A stretch of 64,000 nucleotides of DNA from Sphingomonas sabuli (GCF_014352855.1 NZ_CP060697.1:62001-126000), one strand, 5' to 3'. Counted from the first letter of the stretch, positions 19,725 to 29,938 are shown. Numbers and translations: made by a program. Notes: generated by a model not told the origin, from the letters alone.

Positions 19725-19795
19725 TCAGCCGGGCTTGCAAGTGCCGATACCATCGGCATGATCGCCAACGCTCGGATACCTTGGGGGAGGAACCC

Positions 19796-21721
19796 GTGTT
19801 GCGTAATCTTTCGATTGCATTGCTCGCCGGCTGGCTGAGCGGTGCAGCCCATGCCGTGCCTATGCCGGTGGCCGAAGCCGCTAGCCGCTTCGGCGCTCTC
19901 GAATCGGCTTACGCCGCCGACCTGTCGCCCGATGGTAAACGGCTGATCTATCTTGCCGGTGGACGGGGCAGTGAAACGATCGCGACCCTGCTCGACGTTG
20001 CAAGTGGACAGGAAACCGCCGTAATCCGGTCGACCGGCCAGCCGGAGCGGCTGCGCGGCTGCGCCTTCGCGACCAACGAACACGTCGTCTGCAAGATTGC
20101 GGTCAACCGCCATTACGGGTCGATGATCATCGGCCTGTCGCGCAGTGCCTTGATCGACCTGCGGACGATGAAATCGCGGTCGCTCGCGGTCCGCGACGAT
20201 CCGGAAGGGCAGACGCTCAACCAGTTCGATGGCAACGTCGTCGACTGGCTGCCCGATGAGCAGGGCGCGTTTCTGATGCAGCGCAATTACGCGCAGCGCG
20301 GCAACGCCGTCGGCGTCGACCGAGTTCAGGTCAACCCGTTCCGGATCAGCACCGTGGTCCCCAGCGATTCCACCGTGGACTATTTCCTTACCGACGGCCA
20401 CGGCACGGTGCGTTTCAGCAGTGCCGGCATTCGCGACACGGACCAGCAGCGCACCGGCCAGCATCTTTACCGCTATCGCGCACAGGGCAGCGACAAATGG
20501 CAGTCGCTGCCGGGGCAAAGCGACGATTTCGACCCGCTGCTGGTCGATCGCTCGTCGAACTCGCTCTATTATATGGACTCGCTCGATGGGCGGCAGGCGC
20601 TGTTCCGAATGCCGCTCGACGGGTCAAACCAGCGCGAGGTCGTCGCCCGCCATTCCCAGGTCGATATCGACGGGCCGATCGTTCTTGGCCCGGGCGAGCC
20701 GGTGATTGGCTATCGCTATACCGACGACCGTGCCCGTGTGGTCTACACCGACGCCGAATTCGCCAAGCTTGCCGCCAACCTGAAGAAAGCGATGCCGGGC
20801 GACCCGCTGATCGACCTTGCCGGCATGTCGCGCGATCGTGGCAAGCTGCTGGTGTTCGTGTCCAGCCCGACCGATCCGGGCGCGTATTACGTGCTCGACC
20901 GTGCCACCAAGGAAATGAAGATTGTCACCTTGTCGCGGGCGGAGGTTGACGGTGTGCCGCTAGCGCCGGTGAAAGCGATGAGTTTCAAAAGCCGCGATGG
21001 GGCGATGATTCCTGCTTACGTCACCGCCCAGCCTGGCCAATCCGGTCCGCGGCCGACGGTCATCCTGCCCCACGGCGGGCCGAGCGCTCGCGACGAATGG
21101 GGTTTCGACTGGCTCGCGCAGTTTCTCGCGGCCCGCGGTTACACCGTGGTTCAGCCCAACTTTCGCGGCTCGTCCGGCTATGGCGACGAGTTCCTCGGCG
21201 AGAATGCTTTCCGCAACTGGCAACGCGCTATGAACGACATTCGCGATAGCGCCGACTGGGCCGTGAGCTCCGGCCTGGCCGATCCTGGACGAATGGCGAT
21301 CGTCGGGTGGTCTTACGGCGGGTTTGCCGCGCTCAAGTCGGCGGCGACGGACGCACGCTACAAGGCCATAGTGGCAATCGCCCCGGTCACGGACCTCGGC
21401 GCCTTGCGCCGTGACACGGAAGGCTTCGAGAATTCGGACCTGTCGAAAGCGGCGATCGGCACCGGGGCCAGCCTGCGCGAAGGGTCTCCAGTGCTTGCCG
21501 CGGACGCGATCAAGGTGCCGGTGTTGCTGGTCCACGGCGATCTCGACAGCAATGTGCGCGTCGCGCACAGCCAACGGATGCAGCGCGCACTCCAGCGCGC
21601 CGGGGCGCCGGTCGAATTCCTGCGCTACAAGCATCTCGACCATTATCTCAACGACGGGACCGCGCGGACCGAAATGCTGACGCGCATCGGCGACATGCTC
21701 GAACGGACGATCGGTCATTGA
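19796..21721 (+). CDS. S9-family prolyl-oligopeptidase-like serine peptidase
   Basis: An exported alpha/beta-hydrolase peptidase of the S9 (acylaminoacyl/dipeptidyl peptidase) family. From GTG 19796 it has 641 residues, a signal peptide ending SGAAHAVP, an N-terminal beta-propeller of about 370 residues, and a C-terminal hydrolase domain. The nucleophile is Ser506 in GWSYGGF, the Asp is near 584 in HGDLDSN, and the His is probably 616 in LDHYL. GGGGGAGGAA before the GTG decides the start; in-frame sequence upstream is the shadow of the M61 gene. Which peptides it cleaves is not visible. Confidence 0.93.
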   Translation: MLRNLSIALLAGWLSGAAHAVPMPVAEAASRFGALESAYAADLSPDGKRLIYLAGGRGSETIATLLDVASGQETAVIRSTGQPERLRGCAFATNEHVVCKIAVNRHYGSMIIGLSRSALIDLRTMKSRSLAVRDDPEGQTLNQFDGNVVDWLPDEQGAFLMQRNYAQRGNAVGVDRVQVNPFRISTVVPSDSTVDYFLTDGHGTVRFSSAGIRDTDQQRTGQHLYRYRAQGSDKWQSLPGQSDDFDPLLVDRSSNSLYYMDSLDGRQALFRMPLDGSNQREVVARHSQVDIDGPIVLGPGEPVIGYRYTDDRARVVYTDAEFAKLAANLKKAMPGDPLIDLAGMSRDRGKLLVFVSSPTDPGAYYVLDRATKEMKIVTLSRAEVDGVPLAPVKAMSFKSRDGAMIPAYVTAQPGQSGPRPTVILPHGGPSARDEWGFDWLAQFLAARGYTVVQPNFRGSSGYGDEFLGENAFRNWQRAMNDIRDSADWAVSSGLADPGRMAIVGWSYGGFAALKSAATDARYKAIVAIAPVTDLGALRRDTEGFENSDLSKAAIGTGASLREGSPVLAADAIKVPVLLVHGDLDSNVRVAHSQRMQRALQRAGAPVEFLRYKHLDHYLNDGTARTEMLTRIGDMLERTIGH

Positions 21722-21728
21722 AACGAAA

Positions 21729-21754
21729 AAGGGCGGCCCCGCGGGACCGCCCTT
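21729..21754 (-). terminator. Bidirectional terminator between S9 peptidase and rpsD
   Basis: A stem of 8-10 bp (GGGCGGCCCC at 21731-21740 with GGGACCGCCC at 21743-21752, inner pairs open in the loop) is flanked by A-runs on the left and TTCGTTTT on the right. On the minus strand it reads into TTTTTCG, with only a G-U wobble, so it best serves rpsD, but it can also end the plus-strand transcript. Confidence 0.8.
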
Positions 21755-21778
21755 CGTTTTCGCGATGCCGCGTAGGGA

Positions 21779-22393
21779 TCAGCGCGAATAGAATTCGATG
21801 ACCAGGTTCGGCTCCATGCGGACCGGGTAGGGCACTTCGTCCAGCGTCGGGACGCGGGTGTAGGTGACCTTCGAGGTGCCGTCGGGAACGACGTAATCGG
21901 GCACGTCGCGCTCGGCTAGGCTCTGCGCCTCGATGACCAGCGCCATTTCCTGCGCCTTCGGGCCCAGTTCGATGACGTCGTTCACGTTCACGCGGCGCGA
22001 CGCGATGTTGCACTTCGTGCCGTTGACGCGGATGTGGCCGTGGCTGACCAGCTGGCGGGCGGCCCAGATCGTCGGCGCGAACTTGGCGCGATAGACGATC
22101 ATGTCCAACCGGCGCTCAAGCAGGCCGATAAGGTTCTGCGACGCGTCGCCCTTCATCGCGCTGGCCTCGGTGTAGGTGCGCTTGAACTGCTTTTCGGTGA
22201 TGTCGCCGTAATAACCCTTCAGCTTCTGCTTGGCGCGCAGCTGAATGCCGAAGTCGGACAACTTGCCCTTGCGGCGCTGGCCGTGCTGGCCGGGACCATA
22301 TTCGCGGCGGTTGACCGGGCTCTTGGGACGTCCGAAGACGTTTTCGCCCATGCGGCGGTCGAGTTTGTACTTGGCGCTAGAGCGCTTGCTCAC
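21779..22393 (-). CDS. rpsD: 30S ribosomal protein S4
   Basis: A primary 16S rRNA-binding protein that nucleates 30S assembly. From GTG 22393 it has 204 residues, the usual length. The N-terminal [20 protein letters not shown] is followed by the S4 RNA-binding domain, with [15 protein letters not shown] and SHGHIRVNG as its core. The GTG start has GGAG seven bases upstream; a reading to 22471 adds residues not found in S4. It is monocistronic, away from the alpha operon, as in many alphaproteobacteria, with a terminator 25 bases downstream. Confidence 0.97.
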   Translation of the reverse strand: MSKRSSAKYKLDRRMGENVFGRPKSPVNRREYGPGQHGQRRKGKLSDFGIQLRAKQKLKGYYGDITEKQFKRTYTEASAMKGDASQNLIGLLERRLDMIVYRAKFAPTIWAARQLVSHGHIRVNGTKCNIASRRVNVNDVIELGPKAQEMALVIEAQSLAERDVPDYVVPDGTSKVTYTRVPTLDEVPYPVRMEPNLVIEFYSR

Positions 22394-22531
22394 GTCGTTT
22401 CTCCAACTTGCGTTCCATGTGTCCGGAACCGCACCGCCCAGCCGATATGCTGGACGCGACCACCGCTTCACCGGACGTGCAGGGTCAATTGCGAGCGGCG
22501 CAACTAGGGGGAAGGCGCCGGAAGGTCAAGC

Positions 22532-23260
22532 TCAGCCGCGGTTTCGCGGCGGTCCGACCAGCGCCCGGACGACCCCGCGAATGGCCTTCACCTCGCGCGA
22601 CGACCAGCCGGTCTTGGTGAAGATGGTGCGCAAGGTGTTGCGCGTCGCCTGCGTCCGCGACGGCGGATGGAAATAGCCCTTGTCGAACAATTCGCTGTCC
22701 AGTTGCGCGATCAGTCCTTCCAGTTCCGCGTGCGGGGCCGCCGGCTCCAACTCCTTGTCGGGCGGAACGGCGAGTGTGTTCGACTTCGACCATTCGTAGG
22801 CCAGCAGGATCACCGCCTGGGCCAGGTTGAGCGACCCGAACTCCGGGTTGATCGGAACGGTGACGATCGCGGTGGCCATCGCCACTTCCTCGGTCTCCAG
22901 CCCTGACCTCTCCGGACCGAAGAGGATTGCTGAAGCTGCGTCGGAAGCGTGAATGTCTTCGGCCATTGCTTCGGGCGTAACCACCGGCATGACGAGGTCG
23001 CGGCGGCGAACGGTGGAGGCATAGACGGTCGAACAATCGGCGATCGCCTCCTGCACCGTGTCGAACAGCCGGGCGCGTTCGAGCACAACGTCGGCGCCGC
23101 TGGCGGCCGGTCCGGCATCGGGGTTGGGCCACCCGTCACGCGGAGCGACCAGCCGCATGTCGGTCAGCCCGAAGTTGAGCATCGCCCGCGCCGCCTTGCC
23201 GATGTTCTGCCCCAGTTGCGGGCGGACCAGGACGATCGCGGGATGCGGGCTAGCTGCCAT
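22532..23260 (-). CDS. trmJ: TrmJ-type SpoU tRNA/rRNA 2'-O-methyltransferase
   Basis: A SPOUT-class methyltransferase, probably the tRNA Cm32/Um32 enzyme TrmJ. The 242-residue protein has motif 1 [13 protein letters not shown], motif 2 [13 protein letters not shown] and motif 3 [15 protein letters not shown], which build the deep trefoil knot that binds S-adenosylmethionine. The helical tail is the TrmJ C-terminal extension. ATG 23260 lies inside the end of nrdR, overlapping by 11 bases. It is the last gene of the rpiB-glyA-nrdR-trmJ operon. The exact target nucleotide cannot be read from sequence. Confidence 0.92.
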   Translation of the reverse strand: MAASPHPAIVLVRPQLGQNIGKAARAMLNFGLTDMRLVAPRDGWPNPDAGPAASGADVVLERARLFDTVQEAIADCSTVYASTVRRRDLVMPVVTPEAMAEDIHASDAASAILFGPERSGLETEEVAMATAIVTVPINPEFGSLNLAQAVILLAYEWSKSNTLAVPPDKELEPAAPHAELEGLIAQLDSELFDKGYFHPPSRTQATRNTLRTIFTKTGWSSREVKAIRGVVRALVGPPRNRG

Positions 23261-23702
23261 CGCCGACCGCGCCGGCAATTTCGGCGAAGTCGCCCGGCTC
23301 GCTGAAGTCCTTGTAGACGCTGGCGAAGCGAATGTAGGCAACATGGTCGAGCGCCTTCAGCCCGTCCATCACCGCTTCGCCGATCTGCGCCGTGGTCACT
23401 TCGTCGCCGCGGGTTTCCAGCTGGCGCTGGATCGACGTGATCAGCCGTTCGATCTGCTCGTTCGAAATGTCGCGCTTGCGGCAGGCGATGGACACCGACC
23501 GTTCCAGCTTGGCGCGATCGAACGGTTCCTTGTCGCCTTCCTTCTTCACCACGGTCAGGTCGCGCAACTGCACGCGTTCGAAGGTTGTGAAGCGGGCGCC
23601 GCAGGCTTCGCACTGGCGGCGACGGCGGATCGACGCGCCGTCTTCCGACGGGCGGCTGTCCTTCACCTGGCTCGTTTCGTGGGTGCAGAAGGGGCAGCGC
23701 AT
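23250..23702 (-). CDS. nrdR: Transcriptional repressor NrdR
   Basis: A repressor of ribonucleotide reductase operons that senses ATP/dATP and binds NrdR boxes. The 150-residue protein is of normal length and starts MRCPFC, with a four-Cys zinc ribbon (CPFC near the N-terminus and CEAC about 30 residues later) and an ATP-cone domain containing [16 protein letters not shown]. The ATG 23702 is dictated by the zinc ribbon; the extra residues in the longer reading are not family-like. It lies 34 bases after glyA and overlaps trmJ, a frequent alphaproteobacterial arrangement linking serine/folate metabolism to dNTP supply. Confidence 0.97.
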   Translation of the reverse strand: MRCPFCTHETSQVKDSRPSEDGASIRRRRQCEACGARFTTFERVQLRDLTVVKKEGDKEPFDRAKLERSVSIACRKRDISNEQIERLITSIQRQLETRGDEVTTAQIGEAVMDGLKALDHVAYIRFASVYKDFSEPGDFAEIAGAVGDGS

Positions 23703-23736
23703 CAGGAAGTGCCGGCACGAACAAATGTCAAAGCAC

Positions 23737-25044
23737 TTAGTCCTGGTAGATCGGGAAGCGGGCGCAGAGTGCGCGCACGCGCTCGTTGACCTGCGCCTCG
23801 ACCCCGCCGTTGCCGTCGAGGCCATTGGCCTGCAGTCCGTCGAGGACATCTGCGACCATGTCGGCGATGTCGCGGAATTCCGCCTCTCCGAACCCGCGCG
23901 TGGTGCCCGCGGGGGATCCGACGCGAATGCCGCTGGTCTTCATCGGCGGTAGCGGGTCGAAGGGCACGCCGTTCTTGTTGCAGGTGATGCCCGCCCGCTC
24001 GAGGCTTTCGTCGGCGTCCTTGCCGGTCAGGCGCAGCGGGCGCAGGTCGACCAGCGCGACGTGCGTGTCGGTGCCGCCGGCGACCAGATCCGCGCCGCGT
24101 TCCTTCAGCCGTCCGGCCAGCGTCTTGGCGTTGGCGATGACTGCCTGCGCGTAGGTCTTGAAATCAGGCTGCAACGCTTCGCCGAAAGCGACCGCCTTGG
24201 CAGCGATCACGTGCATCAGTGGGCCGCCCTGAAGGCCCGGGAACACGGCCGAGTTGATCTTCTTGGCGATAGCCTCGTCATCGGTCAGCACCATGCCGCC
24301 GCGCGGGCCGCGCAGCGTCTTGTGGGTGGTGGTGGTGACGACATCGGCATGGCCGAACGGGGTGGGGTGCTCGCCCGCCGCAACCAGCCCGGCGAAATGC
24401 GCCATGTCGACCATCAGCAGCGCCCCAACCTCGTCGCAGATTGCGCGGAACCGGGCGAAATCGATGTGCCGCGGATAGGCCGAGCCGCCGCAGATGATCA
24501 GCCGCGGCCTGTGCTCCTTGGCCAACCGTTCGACCTCTTCGAAGTCGATCAGATGATCGTCCACGCACACGCCATATTGGACGGCGTTGAACCATTTGCC
24601 CGACTGCGCCGGCGGGGCGCCGTGGGTCAGGTGGCCGCCGGCGGCCAGGCTCATGCCCATGATCGTGTCGCCCGGCTTGCACAATGCAAGCATGACCGCG
24701 CCATTGGCCTGCGCGCCGGAATGCGGCTGGACGTTGGCGAAGCCGCAGCCGAACAATTGCTTGGCGCGTTCGATCGCCAGGGTCTCGACCGAATCCGACG
24801 GCCCGCAGCCCTGATAATAGCGGCGGCCCGGATAGCCTTCGGCATATTTGTTGGTCAGCACCGAGCCCTGCGCCTCGAGCACAGCCCTGGAGACGATATT
24901 CTCGGACGCGATCAGCTCGATCTGCGTCTGTTCGCGGGTCAGTTCGGCCTTGATCGCGTCGGCGACGGCCGTGTCGGCCTGGCCAAGCGTGCTGGTGAAA
25001 AAGCCCTTGGGCTGGACGTCGTTCAAGTTGGCGGCGCTGGCCAT
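23737..25044 (-). CDS. glyA: Serine hydroxymethyltransferase
   Basis: A PLP enzyme that interconverts serine and glycine and charges tetrahydrofolate with one-carbon units. The 435-residue protein has [11 protein letters not shown], the [13 protein letters not shown] stretch, and the PLP lysine Lys242 in [13 protein letters not shown], all standard. Its ATG overlaps the rpiB stop by one base (TGATG), so the genes are coupled. It is second in the rpiB-glyA-nrdR-trmJ operon. Confidence 0.98.
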   Translation of the reverse strand: MASAANLNDVQPKGFFTSTLGQADTAVADAIKAELTREQTQIELIASENIVSRAVLEAQGSVLTNKYAEGYPGRRYYQGCGPSDSVETLAIERAKQLFGCGFANVQPHSGAQANGAVMLALCKPGDTIMGMSLAAGGHLTHGAPPAQSGKWFNAVQYGVCVDDHLIDFEEVERLAKEHRPRLIICGGSAYPRHIDFARFRAICDEVGALLMVDMAHFAGLVAAGEHPTPFGHADVVTTTTHKTLRGPRGGMVLTDDEAIAKKINSAVFPGLQGGPLMHVIAAKAVAFGEALQPDFKTYAQAVIANAKTLAGRLKERGADLVAGGTDTHVALVDLRPLRLTGKDADESLERAGITCNKNGVPFDPLPPMKTSGIRVGSPAGTTRGFGEAEFRDIADMVADVLDGLQANGLDGNGGVEAQVNERVRALCARFPIYQD

Positions 25045-25490
25045 CAGTCGATTTCCTGCGGAAGTTTAGAGAGCTGGTCGACCCGGCGCTGGTGACGGTC
25101 GCCGAGAAAGTCGGAGTCGAGAAAGGCGGTGACGCATGCCTTGGCCATTTCCGAACCGATCAGGCGGGCGCCAAGGGCGATGGCATTGGCGTCGTTATGC
25201 TGGCGGGCAAGGCGGGCAGACAAGGGCTCGGCCACCTGCGCGCAGCGGCAGGCCGGGTTGCGATTGGCCGCAATCGCCACGCCGATGCCCGATCCACACA
25301 CGGTGATCCCGAGTTCGGCCCGGCCGTCGGCAATGGCCTCAGCGAGCAGGGCCCCGTAGCGGGGATAATCGACGCTGTCCGGACCATTGGTACCCAGGTC
25401 GAGCAGGTCGTGACCCGTGTCGCGAAGCCAGTCGGCAAGCTCGTCCTTGAGGGCATATCCGGCGTGGTCGGCGGAGAGTGCGATGCGCAT
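25044..25490 (-). CDS. rpiB: Ribose-5-phosphate isomerase B
   Basis: It interconverts ribose-5-phosphate and ribulose-5-phosphate. The 148-residue RpiB/LacAB-type protein opens with [10 protein letters not shown], has the catalytic Cys in [17 protein letters not shown], and ends with the helix [11 protein letters not shown], all typical. It is the first gene of the operon with glyA, whose start overlaps its stop; the rpiB-glyA pair is frequent in alphaproteobacteria. No promoter motif is clear upstream, although the 220-base gap to the divergent DUF389 gene leaves room. Confidence 0.96.
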   Translation of the reverse strand: MRIALSADHAGYALKDELADWLRDTGHDLLDLGTNGPDSVDYPRYGALLAEAIADGRAELGITVCGSGIGVAIAANRNPACRCAQVAEPLSARLARQHNDANAIALGARLIGSEMAKACVTAFLDSDFLGDRHQRRVDQLSKLPQEID

Positions 25491-25710
25491 GCATGCCGCC
25501 TAGGCCAAGCGGCGCGGATTCGCCACCCCGACCGCCTGCCGGACTGCAGAAATTTGCCGTCGCGAGGACGCGTGCATCGCGACCTGCATGGGGCGAGAGA
25601 GTGCGTCGCTGCTTGGCCGCCTGGCTTGCGCCAGTGGACCGCGCGATTTGCGATGGGGACGCAACGACCCTAGCGTCCGCCGCGACCGTTGCTTGCAAGG
25701 ACTTTCGCGT

Positions 25711-27156
25711 TTGACTCCTCCGACCCTGGGCCAGTGGTGGTACGGCAATGTCACGACCGGGGTCGATCACCGCGCGGTGATCGAAGCGGTTCAGGAAGAC
25801 GCCGGCCTGTCGAAGCATTTCGCGTTCATGACGCTGATGTCGGCCGGCATCGCGATCCTCGGCCTGTTGCTGTCGTCGCCGGCGGTGGTCATCGGCGCGA
25901 TGCTGATCTCGCCGCTGATGGGGCCGATCATCGGCTTCGGCTTCGCGCTTTCGACGTTCGATTCGAACGAGCTCAAGCGGACCGGCTGGGCGCTGGTCAT
26001 CGGGGTCGTGCTGGCGGTGCTGTTCTGCGCCTCGATCGTGCTCATCTCCCCGCTGCAGTCGGTGACGGCGGAAATCGCCGCGCGGACCCGACCCAACCTG
26101 TTCGACCTGCTGGTCGCGCTCTTTTCCGGACTGGCCGGCACCTATGCGATGATCCGCGGCCGCCATGGTGCCATCGTCGGCGTGGCCATCGCCACCGCGT
26201 TGATGCCGCCGCTGGCAGTGATGGGCTTCGGCCTCGCCACCGCCAATTGGCAGGTACTCAGCGGGTCTACCCTGCTGTTTTTCACCAACCTGATGACCAT
26301 TGCCGCCGCGGCCGCGATCCTCGCCCGGCTTTACGGGTTCGCCACCGGTCTGTCGCCCAACCAGACCCGGTTGCAGGCGACCCTGATCGTTGCCGCGATG
26401 ATCGCGCTGGGCATCCCGCTGGCCCTGTCGCTGCGGCAGATCGCGTGGGAAGCGTTGAGCAGCCGCGAAGCGAGCACCGTAATTGCGTCGAACTTCCCCA
26501 AGACGGCGCGGGTCAACGATCTGGCGGTCAATTACCATGCCGATCCGATAGAGGTCAGCGCGACCGTGCTGACGCCCGAATATCGCCGGGTCGAGGACCG
26601 CCTGCGCAACCAGCTGGCGCGGACGATGGGGCAGCCGGTGCTGCTGTCGCTCGACCAGATCCGCACCGAAGACGGCGCGCAGTCGGCAAGCGCGACCAAC
26701 GCCTCGGCCTTACAGCGGCAGGCGACGAAGGTTGCCGAACAACTGGCGCTCGTCGCCGGCGTGCCGGTCGGCAACATCGTGGTCGACCGCGCCGCGCACT
26801 TTGCCAGCGTTCGCGCAGCGCCGCTCCCCGGCGCGTCGCTCGACGCTTATCTGCAGCTTGAAAAGCGCGTTGCCGCGACCATGCCGGGATGGCGGATCAA
26901 CCTGATCCCGCCACTGATGCCGCTTCCCAATGTGGTGGTGACGGATGGAGAGGTCGATCCCAAATCGCTGGAAACGCAGGTCTGGGCCGCGAAACGGCAG
27001 GGATTGCCGGTCTCGGTAACCGGCGGCTCCAACCAACAGGCGGACGAAGTCACGCAATGGCTGACCAACGCCGGTGTCCAGGCGGTCAAGGGCCCGAGCC
27101 GCGGTGGTGAGATCGCAATCCGCTGGCGGCTCCCTGAAGATCGCTCACGGAACTAG
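25711..27156 (+). CDS. DUF389 multi-pass membrane protein
   Basis: An inner-membrane protein of the DUF389 family, about 481 residues from the TTG at 25711, which has AAGGA ten bases upstream. The first half has around six hydrophobic segments, including the conserved GLLLSSPAVVIGAMLISPLMGPI block, where the family signature glycines, serines and prolines sit in the membrane. The second half is soluble and contains two similar alpha/beta stretches. The function of the family is unknown. The open reading extends upstream to an ATG at 25588, but those extra residues look non-coding and lack a ribosome-binding site. Confidence 0.88.
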   Translation: MTPPTLGQWWYGNVTTGVDHRAVIEAVQEDAGLSKHFAFMTLMSAGIAILGLLLSSPAVVIGAMLISPLMGPIIGFGFALSTFDSNELKRTGWALVIGVVLAVLFCASIVLISPLQSVTAEIAARTRPNLFDLLVALFSGLAGTYAMIRGRHGAIVGVAIATALMPPLAVMGFGLATANWQVLSGSTLLFFTNLMTIAAAAAILARLYGFATGLSPNQTRLQATLIVAAMIALGIPLALSLRQIAWEALSSREASTVIASNFPKTARVNDLAVNYHADPIEVSATVLTPEYRRVEDRLRNQLARTMGQPVLLSLDQIRTEDGAQSASATNASALQRQATKVAEQLALVAGVPVGNIVVDRAAHFASVRAAPLPGASLDAYLQLEKRVAATMPGWRINLIPPLMPLPNVVVTDGEVDPKSLETQVWAAKRQGLPVSVTGGSNQQADEVTQWLTNAGVQAVKGPSRGGEIAIRWRLPEDRSRN

Positions 27157-27237
27157 GGGTGTCGCGACTGCCATTCAGCGGCTTGCGCGGTTACCGTATC
27201 ATTGTATTACGTCAGCATGACACTGTCGGAGGCAGGG

Positions 27238-28065
27238 ATGAAGCAGTTTGTTTGCGGTGTAGCGGCAATGGCGATCGCAACCGGAGCGCAGGCCAGCAGT
27301 CCCGCCGCGCCTGTCCAGGTGATGGTCGTCGGAACGTATCACTTCGCCAATCCCGGCCTCGACCTGAACAACATCGAGGCTGACGACGTGCTGACGCCGA
27401 AGCGTCAGGGCGAACTGGACCGGCTGACGGCCGAACTGGCGTCGTTCAAACCGACGAAGATAATGGTCGAGCGCACGGTCGATTCTGCTGGACTTGCCGA
27501 TCCCAACTTCGCGAAATTCAAGGCGTCCGATCTTGCAAGCAATCGCGACGAGCGCGTCCAGATCGCTTATCGCCTGGCAGCGCGCACGGGCGCACAGGTC
27601 TTCGGAATTGACGAGCAACCCGGTGAGGGTGAGCCCGATTATTTCCCGTTCCAGGCCGTGTCCGATTGGGCCGCATCGAACGGGAAAGAGGAGGCCCTTG
27701 GCGCGCTGATGGAAACTGGGGCCGCGGTAGCGAAACAGATCGAGGTCGATCAGAAGTCCAAGAGTATCGGCCGCATCCTGGCCGAGCAGAATGACCCGGA
27801 GACGATCGAACGCAGCCAACAGATGTATTACGGAGCGCTCGCGTTCGGCGGCATCGACAAGCAACCGGGCGCCGACCTCAACGCCATGTGGTATCTGCGA
27901 AATGCCAAGATCTTTGCCAAGATGCAGACCGTCGCCCATCCCGGCGACCGTATTGTCGTGGTCTACGGGGCCGGCCACAATTATTGGCTCCGCCATTTTG
28001 CCAAGACGGCGCCGGGATATGCCCTGATCGAAGCCAGTCCTTTTCTGAAGCGCGCAGATCCCTAG
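27238..28065 (+). CDS. DUF5694-type (Tiki/TraB-like) exported protein
   Basis: An exported protein of 275 residues with a signal peptide (ends near QASSPAAP). It matches what I know as DUF5694: the opening VVGTYHFANPGLD contains the GxYH signature, and VVVYGAGHNYWLRHF near the C-terminus contains the second GAGH. Both motifs parallel the Gx2H/GAGH pair of the TraB/GumN proteins at 11987 and 13022, so this is probably a third, more distant Tiki-like member. The ATG at 27238 is chosen for the GGAGG 5-9 bases upstream; an in-frame Met at 27202 lacks one. The substrate is unknown. Confidence 0.82.
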   Translation: MKQFVCGVAAMAIATGAQASSPAAPVQVMVVGTYHFANPGLDLNNIEADDVLTPKRQGELDRLTAELASFKPTKIMVERTVDSAGLADPNFAKFKASDLASNRDERVQIAYRLAARTGAQVFGIDEQPGEGEPDYFPFQAVSDWAASNGKEEALGALMETGAAVAKQIEVDQKSKSIGRILAEQNDPETIERSQQMYYGALAFGGIDKQPGADLNAMWYLRNAKIFAKMQTVAHPGDRIVVVYGAGHNYWLRHFAKTAPGYALIEASPFLKRADP

Positions 28066-28117
28066 GTGTTGACTTCTTCGCGCTCGAAGGCGCGGCACCG
28101 CGGGCGGGCGGAATGGC

Positions 28118-29881
28118 TTACGCCGGTTTCGGCTTGCCCCCCTCAAGGTCGGCAATGCGCTGCTGCAGCTGCTCGATGGTCTTGAGCATCAGGTCTTCAC
28201 GCGAGTGGCGCGACAGGCTTGTCCGCAACGCGGCGGCAAGGTCCGGCGCAAGATCGCGAAGCGCTTCCAGCTCCTCGCGGTTGTAGCGGTTGCCGTCCGA
28301 CCGCCGGCCAAGCACCAGCCGGCCCACCGTCCCTTCCCGGTCGACCAGGTCGACGGTCCGGAAAGCGGTGCCGGTGCGACCCCGCGTGGCGATTGCCCGG
28401 TCCGTTCCGCCCGCGATCACGCTCAGCACGGCAAAGGCCGGGTGGATGGCGTCATCCAGCCGTTCGAGCACGCGCTGGGCAATGTCGTCCGGCGGCAGCG
28501 ACAAGCGCCATTCGCTCAATTGCTCGGCCAGGTCTTCCAATTTCGATCCGGCCCCGACGAAGCGGCGCTTGGTCCATCCGACGACCACGGATTGGGTCGG
28601 CGCGAACACGCCCGCGGCGACGATCGCGCTCAGCACCGTGGCGGCGGCTTCATGCTCGCCACCGACGACGGAAGTGACCACCATCTTCGAAAGGTCCGCG
28701 GTCGCCGCCCACACCACGCCGACGATCATCGTCACCAGTGCGTAGGCGGCGGACCGGCTGATGACCTTGTCAGCTTCCCACAGCCGGAAGCGGAGCAGGG
28801 CGACCAGCAGGCCCAGAGGAATGAGCATGACGCCGAGGCTGAACAGGGACAGGACCGAGAGCGCGGCGAAAGCGGTGTAGGTCGACGGATCGTCGCCCAG
28901 CCACGCCGCGATCAGGCTGGCGACCAGGATCAGGAACAGCCCGCTGCCGAAACCGAACGCCGCCCACTTGATCTGCTGCCGCGCAATCCCCTCGGGCTCG
29001 CGCCGGAACCGGATCACCAGCACGGATACCAGGGCGAGCATCAACCCGACGCTGCCGATGCCCTGAATATCCTCGTCGACCACCGGAATCGACATGGGGA
29101 TGGCGAACAGGATGCCGAGCGGGATCAGCCAGCGCATGAAGCGCGGCACGAACACGCCGTCGGGGAACGACACCATTCCGATCAGGAAAAGGTAGATGAA
29201 GATGCCGCCCAGCAAGTCCAGCATCCAGCTGTAGTCGGTCCACAACCACAATTGCAGTGGCGGATCGACACTTGCCGCCACCACCGCAAAGGCAAAAGCA
29301 AGGATCATCGCCACCGGGTCGCGCGGACGGCGAAGCGCCAGGAGCGCACTGCACGTCAGCATTGCGATGCAGGCGAGAACGGACAGGGTCAGCCGGGTGG
29401 CGAAGCGAAAGTTGCGCGATTGCTGCGCTTCGGCGGAGACGGGCTCGGCGGAGCGGGCAACGGTGACTTCGGTCAATTGCCCGCCAGGTCGCCGCAAGGT
29501 CACGCTGCGCGCCGGATTGGCGGGATCGGATAACAGGCCGGCGAAGTCGGCGACGACTGCGTCTTTGGCAACGGGCCGGCCATTGACCGCGACCAGCTTC
29601 GACGGCTCCCGTACTTGCGGACGGGCCGTGCCGCCTTCCGCGGTGTAAACGGACAGCTTGCCGCTGGTGGTCACGTCGAAATCCAGGCCGTGGGCATGGA
29701 TTGCGGGTTGGTATTCGGTGGTGGCCCGAACCGCGTACAGCGTCGCGATCGTCCCGACCGCGAGCGCCGCAACGAAGCACACGACCCACAGCGCGCGCAG
29801 CCCGCGCGCCCAGCCGGCAGGGATCGACCGCAGCCGCGCGGGCGGCTTCACGAACGCGGACAACACACCTGCTAACGACAT
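28118..29881 (-). CDS. Membrane protein with PDZ-like, multi-TM and GAF-like regions
   Basis: I do not recognise a named family. The 587-residue protein has a first membrane span near residues 29-50, then a periplasmic PDZ-like stretch (about 60-150, with PSKLVAVNGRPV). About eight further hydrophobic segments follow (160-430). After these come a cytoplasmic GAF-like domain (about 455-555, AFAVLSVIAGGTD ... REGTVGRLVLGRRSDG) and a final coiled-coil (HSREDLMLKTIEQLQQRI). It looks like the input half of a membrane sensor kinase, but no histidine kinase, cyclase or DNA-binding output follows. The ATG at 29881 fits the hydrophobic start. Confidence 0.72.
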   Translation of the reverse strand: MSLAGVLSAFVKPPARLRSIPAGWARGLRALWVVCFVAALAVGTIATLYAVRATTEYQPAIHAHGLDFDVTTSGKLSVYTAEGGTARPQVREPSKLVAVNGRPVAKDAVVADFAGLLSDPANPARSVTLRRPGGQLTEVTVARSAEPVSAEAQQSRNFRFATRLTLSVLACIAMLTCSALLALRRPRDPVAMILAFAFAVVAASVDPPLQLWLWTDYSWMLDLLGGIFIYLFLIGMVSFPDGVFVPRFMRWLIPLGILFAIPMSIPVVDEDIQGIGSVGLMLALVSVLVIRFRREPEGIARQQIKWAAFGFGSGLFLILVASLIAAWLGDDPSTYTAFAALSVLSLFSLGVMLIPLGLLVALLRFRLWEADKVISRSAAYALVTMIVGVVWAATADLSKMVVTSVVGGEHEAAATVLSAIVAAGVFAPTQSVVVGWTKRRFVGAGSKLEDLAEQLSEWRLSLPPDDIAQRVLERLDDAIHPAFAVLSVIAGGTDRAIATRGRTGTAFRTVDLVDREGTVGRLVLGRRSDGNRYNREELEALRDLAPDLAAALRTSLSRHSREDLMLKTIEQLQQRIADLEGGKPKPA

Positions 29882-29938
29882 TCCCGGCCCCCCGACGCCC
29901 CTATGATAGCAGCGTGCGCGCGGAATTTAATCGGTCAA

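Noticed and set aside
22394..22531. TTGACC on the minus strand before rpsD as a promoter
   Set aside because: Seventeen bases downstream the sequence is CGGTGG, not a -10.
23703..23736. TTGACA on the minus strand between glyA and nrdR as an nrdR promoter
   Set aside because: The downstream sequence lacks a -10 at the right distance and overlaps the start of nrdR; the gene is likely read with glyA.
25588..25710. In-frame upstream extension of the DUF389 gene to an ATG at 25588
   Set aside because: The extra residues are Arg/Ser/Asp-rich without family similarity and have no ribosome-binding site; the TTG at 25711 has AAGGA upstream.
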